Of a stretch of 64,000 bases of DNA, positions 35,865 to 48,792 are shown in pieces. Below the pieces are notes generated by a model. It had not been told where the DNA came from. It did not search any database and saw nothing but the letters and a program-made list of their open reading frames with translations. Positions within the stretch are counted from its first letter, which is position 1, and the number at the start of each line of letters is the position of its first letter. The position numbers were made by a program, and so were the translations under genes. The stretch is from Unio delphinus. Its lineage: Eukaryota > Mollusca > Bivalvia > Unionida > Unionidae. The stretch covers positions 9,690,501 through 9,754,500 of the forward strand of contig JAQISU010000179.1 in the NCBI GenBank assembly GCA_029339505.1, read 5' to 3'.

Positions 35865-36540
35865 CCCCCAAATACACAAACATAACACAAACACAAACAT
35901 CGCCTGGCTGGGTAGGACATATAATGTTCTGGACATAGAATCACCTACCAAACAATCCATAGTAATGAGAGTGTTTATCTAAAATAATTTTGTATTCAAA
36001 GCAACACACTATCACATTATCTACTATCAATACATTGTGGAGAAGGAATTCTTTTTTTATCTACAAAACACGCCATTACCTACAATCAACTCAACAAAGG
36101 AGTTAGTGGTTATGGTCACACTACTCCACATTCACACAAAACAAACATCTCTTACACCACCAAAAATTCATATGGAAAAAAAAATAAGTGTACTTATAGA
36201 GTTTTATAATAACTCTTTTGCATCTAACATTTAGTCATTCGCAAGTTTGCAATCAAGATGCATCGCATCATTTCGTGAAGAAAACAGAAGACAGTAAGAG
36301 GCAGTAACATGACCTAACGCCTCGCACTGTAGCTGAAGTCTTGGCTCAAATCCATGCCAGCGATTTTGAAGATGACAAGAGTGAGTCAGAATCCAAGACC
36401 GAGCGAGTAAACATTTAACCAAAGTTCATCACCAGTAACCCCTTAAAATTACTACCACATTTAAGAGGGGGATAGACGCTCCTCGAGAAAATTTAGAACC
36501 ACGGTCTATCTACTCGTACACGGTAAGATTTAAAGATTTC
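35865..36540. other. No gene seen
   Basis: The last part may already belong to the Polinton-like relic that follows. Confidence 0.35.
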
Positions 36541-36557
36541 AAGTCTGACGGCACGCA

Positions 36558-36644
36558 AATCCCACAAATGGGTGATAAACTCTTCTGTTTTATCCAACGG
36601 TACGTTGGATAAAACATGAGGATTTATCACCAATTTGTGGGATT
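36558..36644. repeat. Long inverted repeat, 42-bp arms, 3-nt loop
   Basis: Arms 36558-36599 and 36603-36644 are reverse complements at roughly 36 of 42 positions (AATCCCACAAAT at the base, TTTTATCCAACG next to the loop GTA). It lies upstream of the DNA polymerase relic. Confidence 0.85.
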
Positions 36645-36899
36645 CTTTCCTAACAAACTGAAACTGTAATGTCCAGTCAACGATGACGATCTATTGATGC
36701 TTTCCATTTATCACGACGGTCTAAAGTAGCCCGTTTGGATCGAGTATAGCAGGCCATCAGAAATGACACCTTCTAAAGTCATTGATAAGATTCAACACAT
36801 TCAGCAGCCCAACGTCAGGTTTCACCGACAAAAACGTGACACTGCACATGGCCCCATGTGTTATTGGTGGACAATCATCGCAGCATCAAGCATAACCTC

Positions 36900-38095
36900 G
36901 GCCGAATTTAATACTTTCAAGACCGCATGTGTTTAGCCAGAGCCATTGTGGTTAGACGAACGTCTGCTGTTATAAACGACACGGTAGAAAGGAAAAGAGC
37001 CTGGAAAACTATTCAACAATCGGACCAAGCCAAACAACAAAGAGAAGCAGAACTTATGTTACAGGAAGCTCGCCCATCCAAAGACATGTCGTATGGCATT
37101 CCTGGAAATCAAACATTTCAAGACGTCTTGGCTCCACACTACACCTTGAAAGTGCATCCTCAGGAAGTGCGTGGACCTTAATAATTGTTTCGAGGCAAAA
37201 TATTCAAAGACGGAAAATATCTAGTTGTCCATCATTACGATGAACATTTCGATGCAATCACGAGTATCACCAAATTTCTGGATAAATATATTATTGTGAG
37301 AAATGTAACTATGGCTATAACAATCGAGGGCAACATAAGAATTGTAGATCAAAATGTCCAGACTGTTTGGCCTATAAACCCTGTCTTGACGAATGGCAAG
37401 AACGAGTGCATTACCAAATCTTGTCAGCGTACCTTTCTCAACACTGCTTGTTACCAACAGCATCTGAAGACGCAAAATGTACAGCGAAAAAGGGCTTGCC
37501 AACTCCTGAGATTATGCTTTACTTGTGAAAAGGTATACGTACCAATAATGCCAAGGCTCAAGCATGTCCAGGAAAGAAATGATGTCACATTTGTCACCAA
37601 ATCTCGAACACGAATGCTACATTCAAAAATGCCATTATAAACGTGAAGAGTAGGATGACCACAAGAAAGGCAATTTCATCTTTGTCGATTTAGAAATAAA
37701 CTGGCATTCACATTCCTTCACTGCAACAAGATTCCTGGAGGACGAGAACAAATCTTTCGAGTACCTAACACGTTGGCCGAGTTCGTCCAAAGAATGTTAG
37801 ACACCATTGAAGAGACGTGGAGCCAGAACATCAAACATTACGGAGATTGTGATAACCATGCCACGGTGATGGCTCACAATTTCTCGGGACCCGATGGACA
37901 ATTTCTTCTGAAATACTATACAGAACAATACACCGAATGTCCGAAAGTCACTTACTTCGAACGGAACCAAAATCATTTGCATGCATGTGGGAACAGTTTA
38001 ATGATTCGATGAGTTACCTGGTCATGCCTTTAAGCCGAATGCCAAAAACATTTGGAATGATAGAAATAGCCACACGTTCTCAATACCAAAGCCAA
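36900..38095 (+). pseudogene. Polinton/Maverick-like DNA polymerase B, N-terminal part only, broken
   Basis: CLARAIVV at about 36930 and GIPGNQTFQDVLAPHYTLKV open the N-terminal region. KYLVVHHYDEHFDAITSI (from about 37209) and cysteine-bearing segments (to about 37640) follow, as in the zinc-binding N-terminal part of these polymerases. The exonuclease motifs are FIFVDLE at about 37674-37694 (in another frame) and AHNFSGPDGQFLLKYY at about 37869. MPKTFGMIE follows near 38040. These match the 3'-5' exonuclease half of protein-primed family B polymerases of Polinton-like elements. Stops and frameshifts break it, and the polymerase (palm) half is absent: a 37-bp satellite begins where it should continue. 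The enzyme would copy the linear element DNA in a live copy. Confidence 0.78.
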
Positions 38096-38096
38096 T

Positions 38097-39069
38097 CAAA
38101 GTCTATGAAATTTAAAGCTTAAAGTTCTAAATTCAAAGTCTATGAAATTTAAAGCTAAAAGTTCTAAATTCAAAGTCCATGAAATTTAAAGCTAAAAGTT
38201 CTAAATTCAAAGTCCATGAAATTTAAAGCTAAAAGTTCTAAATTCAAAGTCTATGAAATTTAAAGCTGAAAGTTCTAAATTCAAAGTCTATGAAATTTAA
38301 AGCTGAAAGTTCTAAATTCAAAGTCTATGAAATTTAAAGCTGAAAGTTCTAAATTCAAAGTCTATGAAATGTAAAGCTGAAAGTTCTAAATTCAAAGTCT
38401 ATGAAATTTAAAGCTGAAAGTTCTAAATTCAAAGTCTATGAAATTTAAAGCTGAAAGTTCTAAATTCAAAGTCTATGAAATTTAAAGCTGAAAGTTCTAA
38501 ATTCAAAGTCTATGAAATTTAAAGCTGAAAGTTCTAAATGCAAAGTCTATGAAATTTAAAGCTGAAAGTTCTAAATTCAAAGTCTATGAAATTTAAAGCT
38601 AAAAGTTCTAAATTCAAAGTCTATGAAATTTAAAGCTAAAAGTTCTAAATTCAAAGTCTATGAAATTTAAAGCTGAAAGTTCTAAATTCAAAGTCTATGA
38701 AATTTAAAGCTGAAAGTTCTAAATTCAAAGTCTTTGAAATTTAAAGCTGAAAGTTCTAAATTCAAAGTCTATGAAATTTAAAGCTAAAAGTTCTAAATTC
38801 AAAGTCTATGAAATTTAAAGCTAAAAGTTCTAAATTCAAAGTCTATGAAATTTAAAGCTGAAAGTTCTAAATTCAAAGTCTATGAAATTTAAAGCTGAAA
38901 GTTCTAAATTCAAAGTCTATGAAATTTAAAGCTGAAAGTTCTAAATTCAAAGTCTATGAAATTTAAAGCTGAAAGTTCTAAATTCAAAGTCTATGAAATT
39001 TAAAGCTGAAAGTTCTAAATTCAAAGTCTATGAAATTTAAAGCTGAAAGTTCTAAATTCAAAGTCTATG
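38097..39069. repeat. 37-bp satellite array, about 26 copies, very uniform
   Basis: The unit begins TCTATGAAATTTAAAGCTGA and ends AAGTTCTAAATTCAAAG. Most copies differ at one position only (CTAAAAG or CTGAAAG), and the variants occur in blocks. The first unit emerges from the end of the polymerase relic, so the array may have been seeded from sequence at that point. Confidence 0.96.
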
Positions 39070-39074
39070 TCCTT

Positions 39075-39974
39075 GACAATCAGTTTACTGTTTATATCAT
39101 ATTACTGTCAGGCGTAACCAAAGTGAAATCTCCCTGACCTGTTCTCGAGTCTGTGTTTTCACGTCTTTTATCAAAGTCATGACGATTGGACATTTGTTTC
39201 CTTGAAGCATCAATTATGCAAAAGGAAAAGTTATTTCCGGTAAAGGTTCTACAAATATAGTCTCCAACAAAACACGGATAAGAGAAATGGAGAATAAAAA
39301 GTTTAATGTTAGGTTGTTCGTTTGTTTCAGCTTTTCTTTACGAACCAAAATGTTCATTTGTGGATAAATACAAATAATAAATCTTTCTTTCAGTAAATTC
39401 GGTTTAAATGGAAGACTTAAAAAGTGTCAATAGACAATTGAAATCATCTATCTGATGTTTTACAATTACACAAGTTGAATTTAAATAATTTTAATTGTTA
39501 TCTATGTTTCTAAAATAACTGTGCAAATATGTTTTACTATTTTATTTATTCCTTGCATTCAAAATGCTTTAAGGCTTCTTTTGTCTGACGTTGCGGAAGA
39601 TTTAAAAATATTATAAAATATTTAATATACTCTATGACATCACCAAAGCTCATAATAATTGAGTTTAGATGATGATATCTGTGTCATGTGTACATTTTGC
39701 TTTTCCTCGTGATACCTTTTTGGACGTACGTTCATTTCACCTTCATTTTCTGAGTTTTTTGTTCTATACATAAAGTACATGTTTTAACGTCTTTTGTGTC
39801 TATTGTACTGTTTTGTTTCTATATATGGTACACTATTATTGCTAAAACCACACGAAGTCTTGCAGTCCATGTACGCATCTTCAATCATTTTTTAATTTAT
39901 TGACGATTCGTTGTAGACTTTCCATTGGACAAGAACATGGTTTTTAACATTTATTCTTGTTGTCATCAGTATTT

Positions 39975-40014
<40 letters not shown>

Positions 40015-41840
40015 CTTCTTTTTTCGTATATAATTAAATGTTGTTCCTAAAATATACACTCTGTAACTTCTACCCTCAAGTTTTCCAGATTCGAAACGAC
40101 TTCATCACCAAAATTATACTTGACTCATTTAATATTTCCTCGGTAAATGTGTGCAGGTGGCTCTTATGTAAAAATGCTTTCCGTTTAGCACTTCTATTTA
40201 TGTTTACCTATGTTAATATAGTCGTTCAAAATGTTTTTAGAATGTCGGGAAAGGTTGATATATTTCATCCGTTTTCTTCACTGAGCCCTTCAACTATCGC
40301 TCTGACTTATTCTTTGGTGATGGTAATCGTATCCCTCACTTAGATAAACAATAAACCGTTTTCAAGTTTCAAATCGAGCGAAATACTTCAACATCCCGCT
40401 AGGGTTTTTTTGCGTTTTTTTTTACAAACCTTTCAACATCTGATTCATTTTGATATTTGTAAATTAACAGACATGAAAGCTTCAAGTTTTTCATATACCA
40501 GCAAATCCAGAACGTTTTATTGCATAATTCATTTTCACCCTCGTGCACTGCCTGTTTAGAAACCAAGCAAAAAAGACATCGTGTATATCGTCGATCATTT
40601 TTTTCTTTTAACTTCATTTGTCCAAGACATCTGTAACTGGAAAATTTTATATTTTATCCATTCTTTTTTTCTGCGTAATTTGCACATTAACAACATCCGC
40701 ATGGCGCTACCTACACATGATTATCTCGTGACTTAGGGGTTTAAACTGCATAATAAGTCACAGCGACAACAAACTAGTTAGAGGTGTTCTTTTATAATCA
40801 AAATATAAATTTATTTCTTTAAAATACAAAATGAAAGAATTAAATATAACTTACATTATGTTATGACATGAATTCTTGTTTCCGAAATAGCTCAAGCAAT
40901 TCCAATGAATCCGATCTAATCCAACTACTTTCAAAGATATTTCGAATGATAACTACAATGCCTGATGTTTCAACAGTACAGAAATCGCTGTTTTAAATCC
41001 ATATGTCTTAAAGTGAGTTCACGCTTAATCCAAAATAGTCTAAATTTATTTAAATGCTAATAGCATAATCCATCTGCCCTTTGAATAATCCCAAAATAAT
41101 GCAGTAAACCTTTTGTAAACGTATCCGAATATCCTTTACAATTAATGTTCTATGCTCGGTAATTCCAAAAAAAAAAAAAAAATTATAAATGGATCAATCT
41201 CCTCAACTCCCTACAAGCTCAATTTAACTCTAAGAATTTCCGTGGTTATGTTGTTATATATAAAGATAATTAATTATTGTAGGGCATCTTATACTACGTT
41301 TACAGTGATATTTCGAAATGTCAACCAATCAGTTGATTCAAACTGACTGATCAAAATGTCGGTCAAGAAACACGCGTGAACGCCATTCTGTCATTTATGG
41401 TCTATTTGTACACGTGATGTTTATCCCGACTTTTTCATAACACGGACCTTGGAATTATGGATGAAATAGTACTCATTTATACATGACTCATTTAAGGATA
41501 CACAACCTATTACTAGAATCAAAGAATTACAAATGTCATTAAGTAAATTACTCTTACCAATGACATTAATTATGACAGATGTGTACATAACAATTGCAAA
41601 TAACCTTCTAAATGTAAACCTTTTTTTTTGCCTGTGAAAATTTATATGCGTCATTCATTTAATTATTCTTTCGTTTCAGTGAATTTCATATTTTCGTCCT
41701 TTTAATTTGTTTTTATAAACGTGTGATATCTGTAGGAATCTAGACTATGATAATATGGAAACATCCAGATAATATTTTTTTATTGGATAAATTACTTTAG
41801 GTTTTTTTTATGAACAAGCCAGTACTGCATCCATCTAAAA
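39075..41840. other. AT-rich intergenic DNA, no gene seen
   Basis: The frame at 40038 (101 residues) shows no motif. An (AT)n run lies at 39978-40008 and a poly-A run at about 41167-41181. Confidence 0.4.
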
Positions 41841-41844
41841 AGAG

Positions 41845-42727
41845 TGTCACGAATCTATTCTCTTCCAAAACGTAACATAAAAAGTGAAGACCACAAGCTA
41901 TGTAAAATTTAACAAAAAAGTTATTTTCCAAGAAAACAAGGTAACAAATGAGAAAAAGAACTTACGATTTACGAATCAAATCCAATATTAATCCAAGAAT
42001 TGAAAAATAGAAAAGTTTTCAAATTAAAAAGTCCTAAATTAATCTGAGTTTTAGTCACGATGAAATCTAAAATATAAGGCAATGACGTCTGTTACAACTT
42101 TCAAAGTGCTGTTGCGTCAACGGTTCCATTTGAATCGCAAAAAAATTAATCAAGTTTTGAATTCCAAATAAATTTCAATAAATGACTTTGTCCAAGAATT
42201 CTGAACAAGCCCTTCTATATTTCCAGGGAAAAGAATCACTTGTATTCCATAAAATAAAATTTAAACTCAAACTAGTCACAACAACACACTTTTAAGTGTC
42301 AATGATTTAGAGCCCGAATGCCCCGAATCTATCCAGAAAACAGTTACACACTAATTTAAGACGCAAGACAGATTTCGGTATGAGGGTCACATAGTCACCC
42401 TTCTGGAACAAAATATAAGCCTTTTACATGCCTAGCATAACGTACTTCCCATATGGCCTTAATTGAAATCAATGATTCTTACTCTGAAAAGTATTTTTAA
42501 CAAAAAAAAAGGTTGTTTACCAGAGTTTCCACTCTTTCTTAATCAAGGTCAGGAACTAGGTCAGCATAAGATACAATGTCTCTATAACTTTGCTTACGAC
42601 AAAAATAATTTTAAAAAATTCAGTCAAAACTGAACTTTATTCTATACAATATCAAGTCCAGTAAATAAAGTTACCTTATAATAGCATTTAAAAAACTAAC
42701 AAATAAATAATTACATTATACATAACA
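41845..42727 (+). mobile_element. Solo-LTR-like dispersed repeat, copy 2 (diverged)
   Basis: It starts TGTCACGAATCTATTCTC and shares CGTAACATAAAAAGTGAA, CTTACGATTTACGAATCAAA, TCCAATATTAATCCAAGAAT, GTCACGATGAAATCTAAAAT and AAGGTCAGGAACTAGGTC, in order, with copy 1. It ends near CATAACA. It is the most diverged copy, without a visible target duplication. Confidence 0.55.
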
Positions 42728-42729
42728 AC

Positions 42730-44635
42730 ATGCATATTTGTTTTCAGGAATTTATAATACGTCTTAAGTCATCTCAAACGTATTTTATATTTCAGATTTA
42801 TGTCAAATGTTACCAATCGTATGGTTGATCCCAAAAAATTATTTCATATACCGGTTCACAGTAATCTGTTTTAATTGTTATATTCATGTTCATAAATCCT
42901 TTCTTTGTTAACGCCTAATCGATGTTGACTGACTTCGTACATTTTACGAACTCGGCAACTTGTATCGTAAATTAAAGCTTGCATGTTTACCCATGTCAAA
43001 TACCTAATTGATTCCCCCCGCATGCTTCAATGTTTTACTATCATTCTGTGAGTGCCTAAGGTTACTTTTACCGATTTTATCGATGTTATGGATTTTATCG
43101 ACATTCAAATAGTTTTGAAAATCTGCATATGTTTTTGTTTAAATTATCAGTATATTCTTTTCAATGTTTGAAATACAAACAAATCAACTCTTTTATTATC
43201 TTACTGTTTTAAGTTAACACAACTGGCTATGACGACACTTATGCCCGTCTAAACATATTATCAAATAAGCATCATTTCGTGGCACGGACATTATTGTCCT
43301 CATGTAAAGCTCATGAAATGTTTCCATAACTTCTCTATATGCAATGCTGTGTTAACCATGTGTCTGCATATGTTGACCTTTTCTTAACCTATTATTTTAA
43401 ACTTTATTATTCTCATATTTTTCACAATGTAACAACTTAAACAATATAATTCGCCAAGCTTCACATGTCTTTACCAGGGTTTGTATTGGTAATTGTTTAA
43501 GTAATTTGCGTATAATTTGTTCTAAGTATTGATGGTAAATGTTGCTATTTATATCATTATTGACGATAACTTTGAAAGATTGCATCTATGATTTATTTCT
43601 AGAAATTAAGTCCTTTTACTATTACTGTACATATAAGAGTTTTAATCTTAGATGAATGATCGAAGCCGAGTTAGCGGCGGAATCGTACCCAATGGGTTGC
43701 CCAAGACAGAACGGGTTGTCACCCTTGGTTTGTCCGATAGGCGTCTAACTCCTATTTGCTCGGCATGACGTAGCAATAATTATTTAAATTGTAATTAAAA
43801 CAAACCGAAGCTTAGTTGCATGAAGCGCCACTTGAAGACTACTTGATTTATAAACACTATCCCACATTTACACAGATATGTTTTTCATTGAGTATTATCT
43901 CTATGAACTACAAGACCTTTCAAAACTTTATATGATTAACATAAACGTTGAAATATGTATTCAGACTGTTAGGTAAGTCATGACGTTTAGTATTGACTTA
44001 TTTGTTTTCAATCATAATTGCTCCAGGTGACGATTCCGAGTCGTTGTTCCCACAATCCAGTACGCACATGTCATTTCGCCCAAAAGTCTGTTCCTGTGGA
44101 GTAGAATCACCAACATAATTATGTGTACTTGTTTTGCTATTAATTTACGATCTATATTTTATTCTGCGCTATTCTGTGCCTGTAAGTTCTATGCGTATAT
44201 GATGCACATTATGGGTGCATTTCTAAAGAAATAATATTAAAAATACTATATATAAATTTATTCTCACAAACCGATTAAACATCATTATGTCCCAAAATGC
44301 TTTTTTAAAAACTCTTGTTATGTAGATTTCATTTAATTGTTTGTCTATTACTTATAAATGTTTGTATTCCAGTTACATGATACTGTAGTGCAATATTGTT
44401 TGCTGGAATTTATATTATCCAGAAAATAGTTCAGTTCTGACTGAGTTTTTGTTGATTTTTTTAGTGTAAACTTATAATAGAAACATTGCATTTAGTCGCT
44501 ACCTTGTTTAGAGTCTGTATGGATACATCAAGTGACATGGCTGTTTAGCGTCTGTAATTGTACATCAAGTTATATGATTGACTGAAAATCGTGTTGTGTT
44601 TTTTTTTAAGGCGCAGTACGTCATTTTCGATAGAT
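42730..44635. other. AT-rich intergenic DNA, no gene seen
   Basis: A short GC-richer island at 43660-43765 is bounded by GCCGAG and CTCGGC, but no further symmetry is clear. Confidence 0.4.
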
Positions 44636-44845
44636 CAATGACAGGACAGTGTTCTATTCAGCACGTTGCACTTGTATTTTAACAGGCCGCGATAATGGCC
44701 GTATAAAAAGGTCCCTCTGAGGCCGATAGGGGAGGGGGTGCGGAACCGCATTACGACTCATTGCATCATGAGCTGACTGCATTCTCGCTGGATTCATATT
44801 AAAATTCACTTGTCCGTTTTGTTCCTAATCACTGAACTACAGGTA
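44600..44845 (+). promoter_or_regulatory. Candidate RNA polymerase II promoter and untranslated first exon
   Basis: A GC-richer block stands out in AT-rich flanks. It has TACGTCATTTTCG (a CRE-like site) near 44617, GTATAAAAAGG at 44700 as a TATA box, and about 30 bp downstream a G-rich stretch. It could end in a splice donor CTACAG/GTATGA at 44839-44848. No downstream coding exon was recognised, so this may be coincidence or part of a decayed element. Confidence 0.25.
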
Positions 44846-45203
44846 TGAATATGCCGAAATCTTAAGAGTAAATACGCACATCATGTGCATCAAAGCTAAT
44901 CATGGCCTGGACGAAAGTGGATTAGCTGGATGAAGTCATGTGATTTGAATAGGAGCTAATAAATAGTGGTGCAGACAGCTGGTGACATAGCGGTCACTGC
45001 GGCAAATTATGAAAACCGCTGAAAGCAGAAAAGGATTTCGACTTTATAGTCAAATTTCAATCAGAATTCATACATTATTATCACAAAGACAAAATGCAAT
45101 ATGTTTCATAAAATCGTTATACTCAAGCAATTTTAAGAAGATGTAATACATTATTGCTATTGAATTCGACTGCCTTGTGGTTATTCTGTAATAATTATAT
45201 CTA

Positions 45204-46187
45204 TAGTCTGTGTCTACATCCCCGTTTGTTTGCACCTCCCTGCCGATTTCAGTAACAAAAAGCATAAACAAGATAAAAAGTCAATAAATTTTATTCAATT
45301 CATTCATTGATTTATAATTTTTGTTTTTGTACTAACACGACATCATATTGCACACAATTTGGGCGTCTTTTTTCCGCAAATAGAGTGGCGTCATTGTTCC
45401 TATTTGGTTACTCCCGGATACTTCCGTCAATTACGGTAACGTTAACAGTTATATCCCTTTGCCATCTATAAAATCTACCTTCTATGTACATACATGCGTA
45501 TTTGGACATACACCACAATTAATTTTACTATATGTTCTCTACATATATTTCTCAGTACTGACCTTTCAACTTTGTGACAATCGATACAAATCATATGTTA
45601 ATCTAAAATACATCCAAAGATGATTTAACGGTGAAGTTTTTGTCAGGGGTTGATCGGCATTTTTTTGAGCGGCTACACTGTAAACAGAACAGCACGTACA
45701 CAGACCACATATTTCACTTCCGGATCACCACCAAGGCCTTATTACTCCATGTGCACTGTCGCCAAAATACACACAGACAACCACTCTCTCAGCTCATATT
45801 CTCAAGAATAAACAATTACCTTTAAATCCCTACCAATAACGCATCAACATAACTCTTCTATCACCACCAAAATGAGAGAGAGGGAAAAAAATGTTCTAAA
45901 AATAGACTAGAACTACATTCGTGGGTACCTTTTGCTGAAAATGGGACTTGTCCAGGAACTGGAAATTGATCTCGAGGTTGGCCATGGTTGTAATGAAAAC
46001 TTCCGTTAAGCATCAGACGCGCAGACGATAAAGGTGTTATGGACACCCTGGTCAATGTCGTGTTAGAAATTATAAATCAATGAATGAATTGAGTAAGATT
46101 TATTGACTTTTGATCTTGTTTATGCTTTTCGTTACTGAAATCGGCAGGGGGGGGGTGCAAAACAAACGGGGATGTAGACACAGACTA
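45204..46187. mobile_element. Fold-back element with about 135-bp inverted arms
   Basis: The left arm 45204-45343 and right arm 46055-46187 are imperfect reverse complements. Shared blocks include GTCTGTGTCTACATCCCCGT, CTGCCGATTTCAGTAAC, AAGCATAAACAAGAT, CAATTCATTCATTGATTTA and TAACACGACAT. Both outer ends carry TA next to GTCTGTG, compatible with a TA target. The interior of about 710 bp has only a 64-residue frame without a motif. It could be a non-autonomous DNA transposon or two oppositely inserted copies of a short repeat. Confidence 0.75.
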
Positions 46188-46289
46188 GCTCATGTGTTAC
46201 ACCATACAGGCCAAGTAAATTAATGACAGAATAAACTTTACATTGGGATATCACGCTAATATATAAGAATATGATTACAGTCAGTCCAA

Positions 46290-46413
46290 TATATGATTAT
46301 GTGAAAAAGCTTTCCATTAGTTTCTTTCCGGGGATTTTCCCTGGTTCTTCCTCCACCATTTATACTGGCCGCCATGTGTAGCCTATCGTGTGCTGAAAAA
46401 TGGCGTTAACCCT

Positions 46414-46451
<38 letters not shown>

Positions 46452-46452
46452 C
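46290..46452 (+). mobile_element. tRNA-derived SINE, family A (5'-truncated)
   Basis: It begins around ATGTGAAAAAGCTTTCCATT and has CTTCCTCCACCATTTATACT, GGCCGCCATGTGTAGCCTAT and GAAAAATGGCGTTAACCCTA. A (CAA)n tail of about 36 bp passes into (CAAT)n. Confidence 0.85.
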
Positions 46453-46454
46453 AA

Positions 46455-47880
46455 TCAATCAATTCAATAAATTAAAATGAAATGTGCATAAAAATAATTA
46501 CATATACAATTGCCTATTATTCAAAATCAATTTTACTTTATATTTAGAGCTGATAGTGACGTGATATGTACTGTCTTGATAAAACTTGTTAAACCCTTGC
46601 TATATTTTGTAATCATGAACTTTGGTCGGTCCCACAGACCCTTACCCACGTGTTTACGCTCTCCTCCCAATTCAACTATATTTCTAGATTCTCTTCTTTT
46701 TGGCTACTATTTCTTGATGTTGAAAGTGATACAAAGGTTTTAAGAGCTTTGGACAAGGGAGATGACTCCTGTAAGAGAAACTGTACTCAAAAGGGTTTAA
46801 TGTTTGAGTTGGCTCCCTGGTTACCCATGCCGCCATGTAAACAAACAGGCAAGTACTTGGAGATAACAATGCAGGTACGGTAAGTGCTAAAGCGAAAGTT
46901 GATACATTGAACAATAGTCAATTCACCAGTGAATGTTATGTGTCATTACAACAGAGACTTTCCCACCATATAGTTACAATATAAGCCAATTTGTTGACTT
47001 AGAATGAAAGCTCCATTTCTATTTGTAGTTCAAACTGCCATGTTAACGCCCGTGTCACTGTGTGCATAGTGTATAACAAAGAGACATGTAGTTAACACGA
47101 ACTATATTGAAGATAATCTGATAATACATGTGAACATCATTAATATCAAATACTGTCATTGCAGTAATCTAATTTATTAAATGCATACATGTAAATGAGT
47201 GTAGAAACTGAAGAATATCATGGACTTCTCTCTTGTAGTGTTGTCTTACAATGTAATACGTCAACCCAGATGTTCCTATCATGAATATCAGGGTCGACAT
47301 ATAACATTTTATTACTATCCTCTCCTTATGCTCGAGTTCAGCACTAACTTCAAAATGTATGACCATTGTTATCATCTTTGAAATTTTGTCTTTTATAATC
47401 TCTAGTTATTTATAAGCAAAATGGAATTGTGTTAATATAATCACAGTATATTAAAACTTTATATTGGCAAACAATCTTCTTAAATGTAGTTCAAACTTTG
47501 TATTTCTCTCATACCAACTTTTTCCTTCACATTTTATCTGCTTTTGAGTCATTGTTCTTTTGTTGTTGTACCTATTACTAAGGGTTTTAGAAATACTGAC
47601 ACTTACAATTGCAATTGTTTTGAGTGATTCTCCCAGATTTAAATGATTTTTCCCAAAAATAAACAAAGTTTATTTTAAACTTCCATGCATTACAAATCTT
47701 TGAATTTGCTGCACTTTAATAGTTCAATTTTTTTATGCCCAGGTGATTTCAGTTAATATTTGACTTATGTGTTATTACTGTTGAAAAACAAATATTAATA
47801 ATACATATCTTATGGTATATTTGTTTGTGATAGCATTCATATATATTTCTATTATTTCTAGTATGATCTGTATGTATTCT
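46455..47880. other. No gene seen
   Basis: Short frames at 46510-46914 overlap on both strands without a motif. Confidence 0.4.
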
Positions 47881-47881
47881 G

Positions 47882-48770
47882 TCAAAACACACAAATATTT
47901 TTACAAACTGACCAATATGATTTAAATGCATTCTGCCATAACACACAAATATCTTTAGAAACTGACCAATATGATTTAAATGCATTCTGCCATAACACAC
48001 AAATATCTTTAGAAACTGACCAGTATGATTTAAATGCATTCTGCCATAACACACAAATATCTTTACAAACTGACCAGTATGATTTAAATGCATTCTGCCA
48101 TAACACACAAATATCTTTACAAACTGACCAGTATGCTTTAAATGCTTTCTGCCATAACACACAAATATCTTTACAAACTGACCAGCATGATTTAAATGCA
48201 TTCTGCCATAACACACAAATATCTTTACAAACTGACCAGTATGATTTAAATGCATTCTGCCATAACACACAAATATCTTTACAAACTGACCAGTATGATT
48301 TAAATGCATTCTGCCATAACACACAAATATCTTTACAAACTGACCAGTATGATTTAAATGCATTGTCATAACATACAAATATCTTTACAAACTGACCAGT
48401 ATGATTTAAATGCATCTTGTCATAACACACAAATATCTTTACAAACTGACCAGTATGATTTAAATGCATCCTGTCATAACACACAAATATCTTTACAAAC
48501 TGACCAGTATGATTTAAATGCATTCTGCCATAACACACAAATATCTTTACAAACTGACCAGTATGATTTAAATGCATTCTGTCATAACACACAAATATCT
48601 TTACAAACTGACCAGTATGATATAAATTCATTTTGCCATAACACAAATATCTTTACAAACTGACCAGTATGATTTAAATACATTCTGCAATAACACACAA
48701 ATATCTTTATAAACTGACCAGTATGATGCATATGCATTCTACCATAACACAAATATCATATTTAGACCCA
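47882..48770. repeat. 54-bp satellite-like array, about 16 copies
   Basis: The unit begins TTCTGCCATAACACACAAAT and continues ATCTTTACAAACTGACCAGT, then ATGATTTAAATGCA. Because 54 is a multiple of three, both strands have long repetitive frames of over 200 residues. They lack complex composition and vary with the DNA unit, so I do not treat them as genes. Confidence 0.95.
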
Positions 48771-48792
48771 AACACATATAGTTTCTGATTGT

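Noticed and set aside
40038..40343. Small membrane protein gene of 101 residues
   Set aside because: No signal or family motif, AT-rich codons expected from background, and no splice or polyadenylation context seen.
43660..43765. Possible MITE bounded by GCCGAG and CTCGGC
   Set aside because: The inverted match is only about six bases and there is no target duplication.
47749..48663. Long repetitive frames (209, 254 and 101 residues) on both strands over the 54-bp array
   Set aside because: The unit length is a multiple of three, so any stop-free unit gives a long frame. All strands show it and composition follows the DNA unit. No start context or flanking exon.
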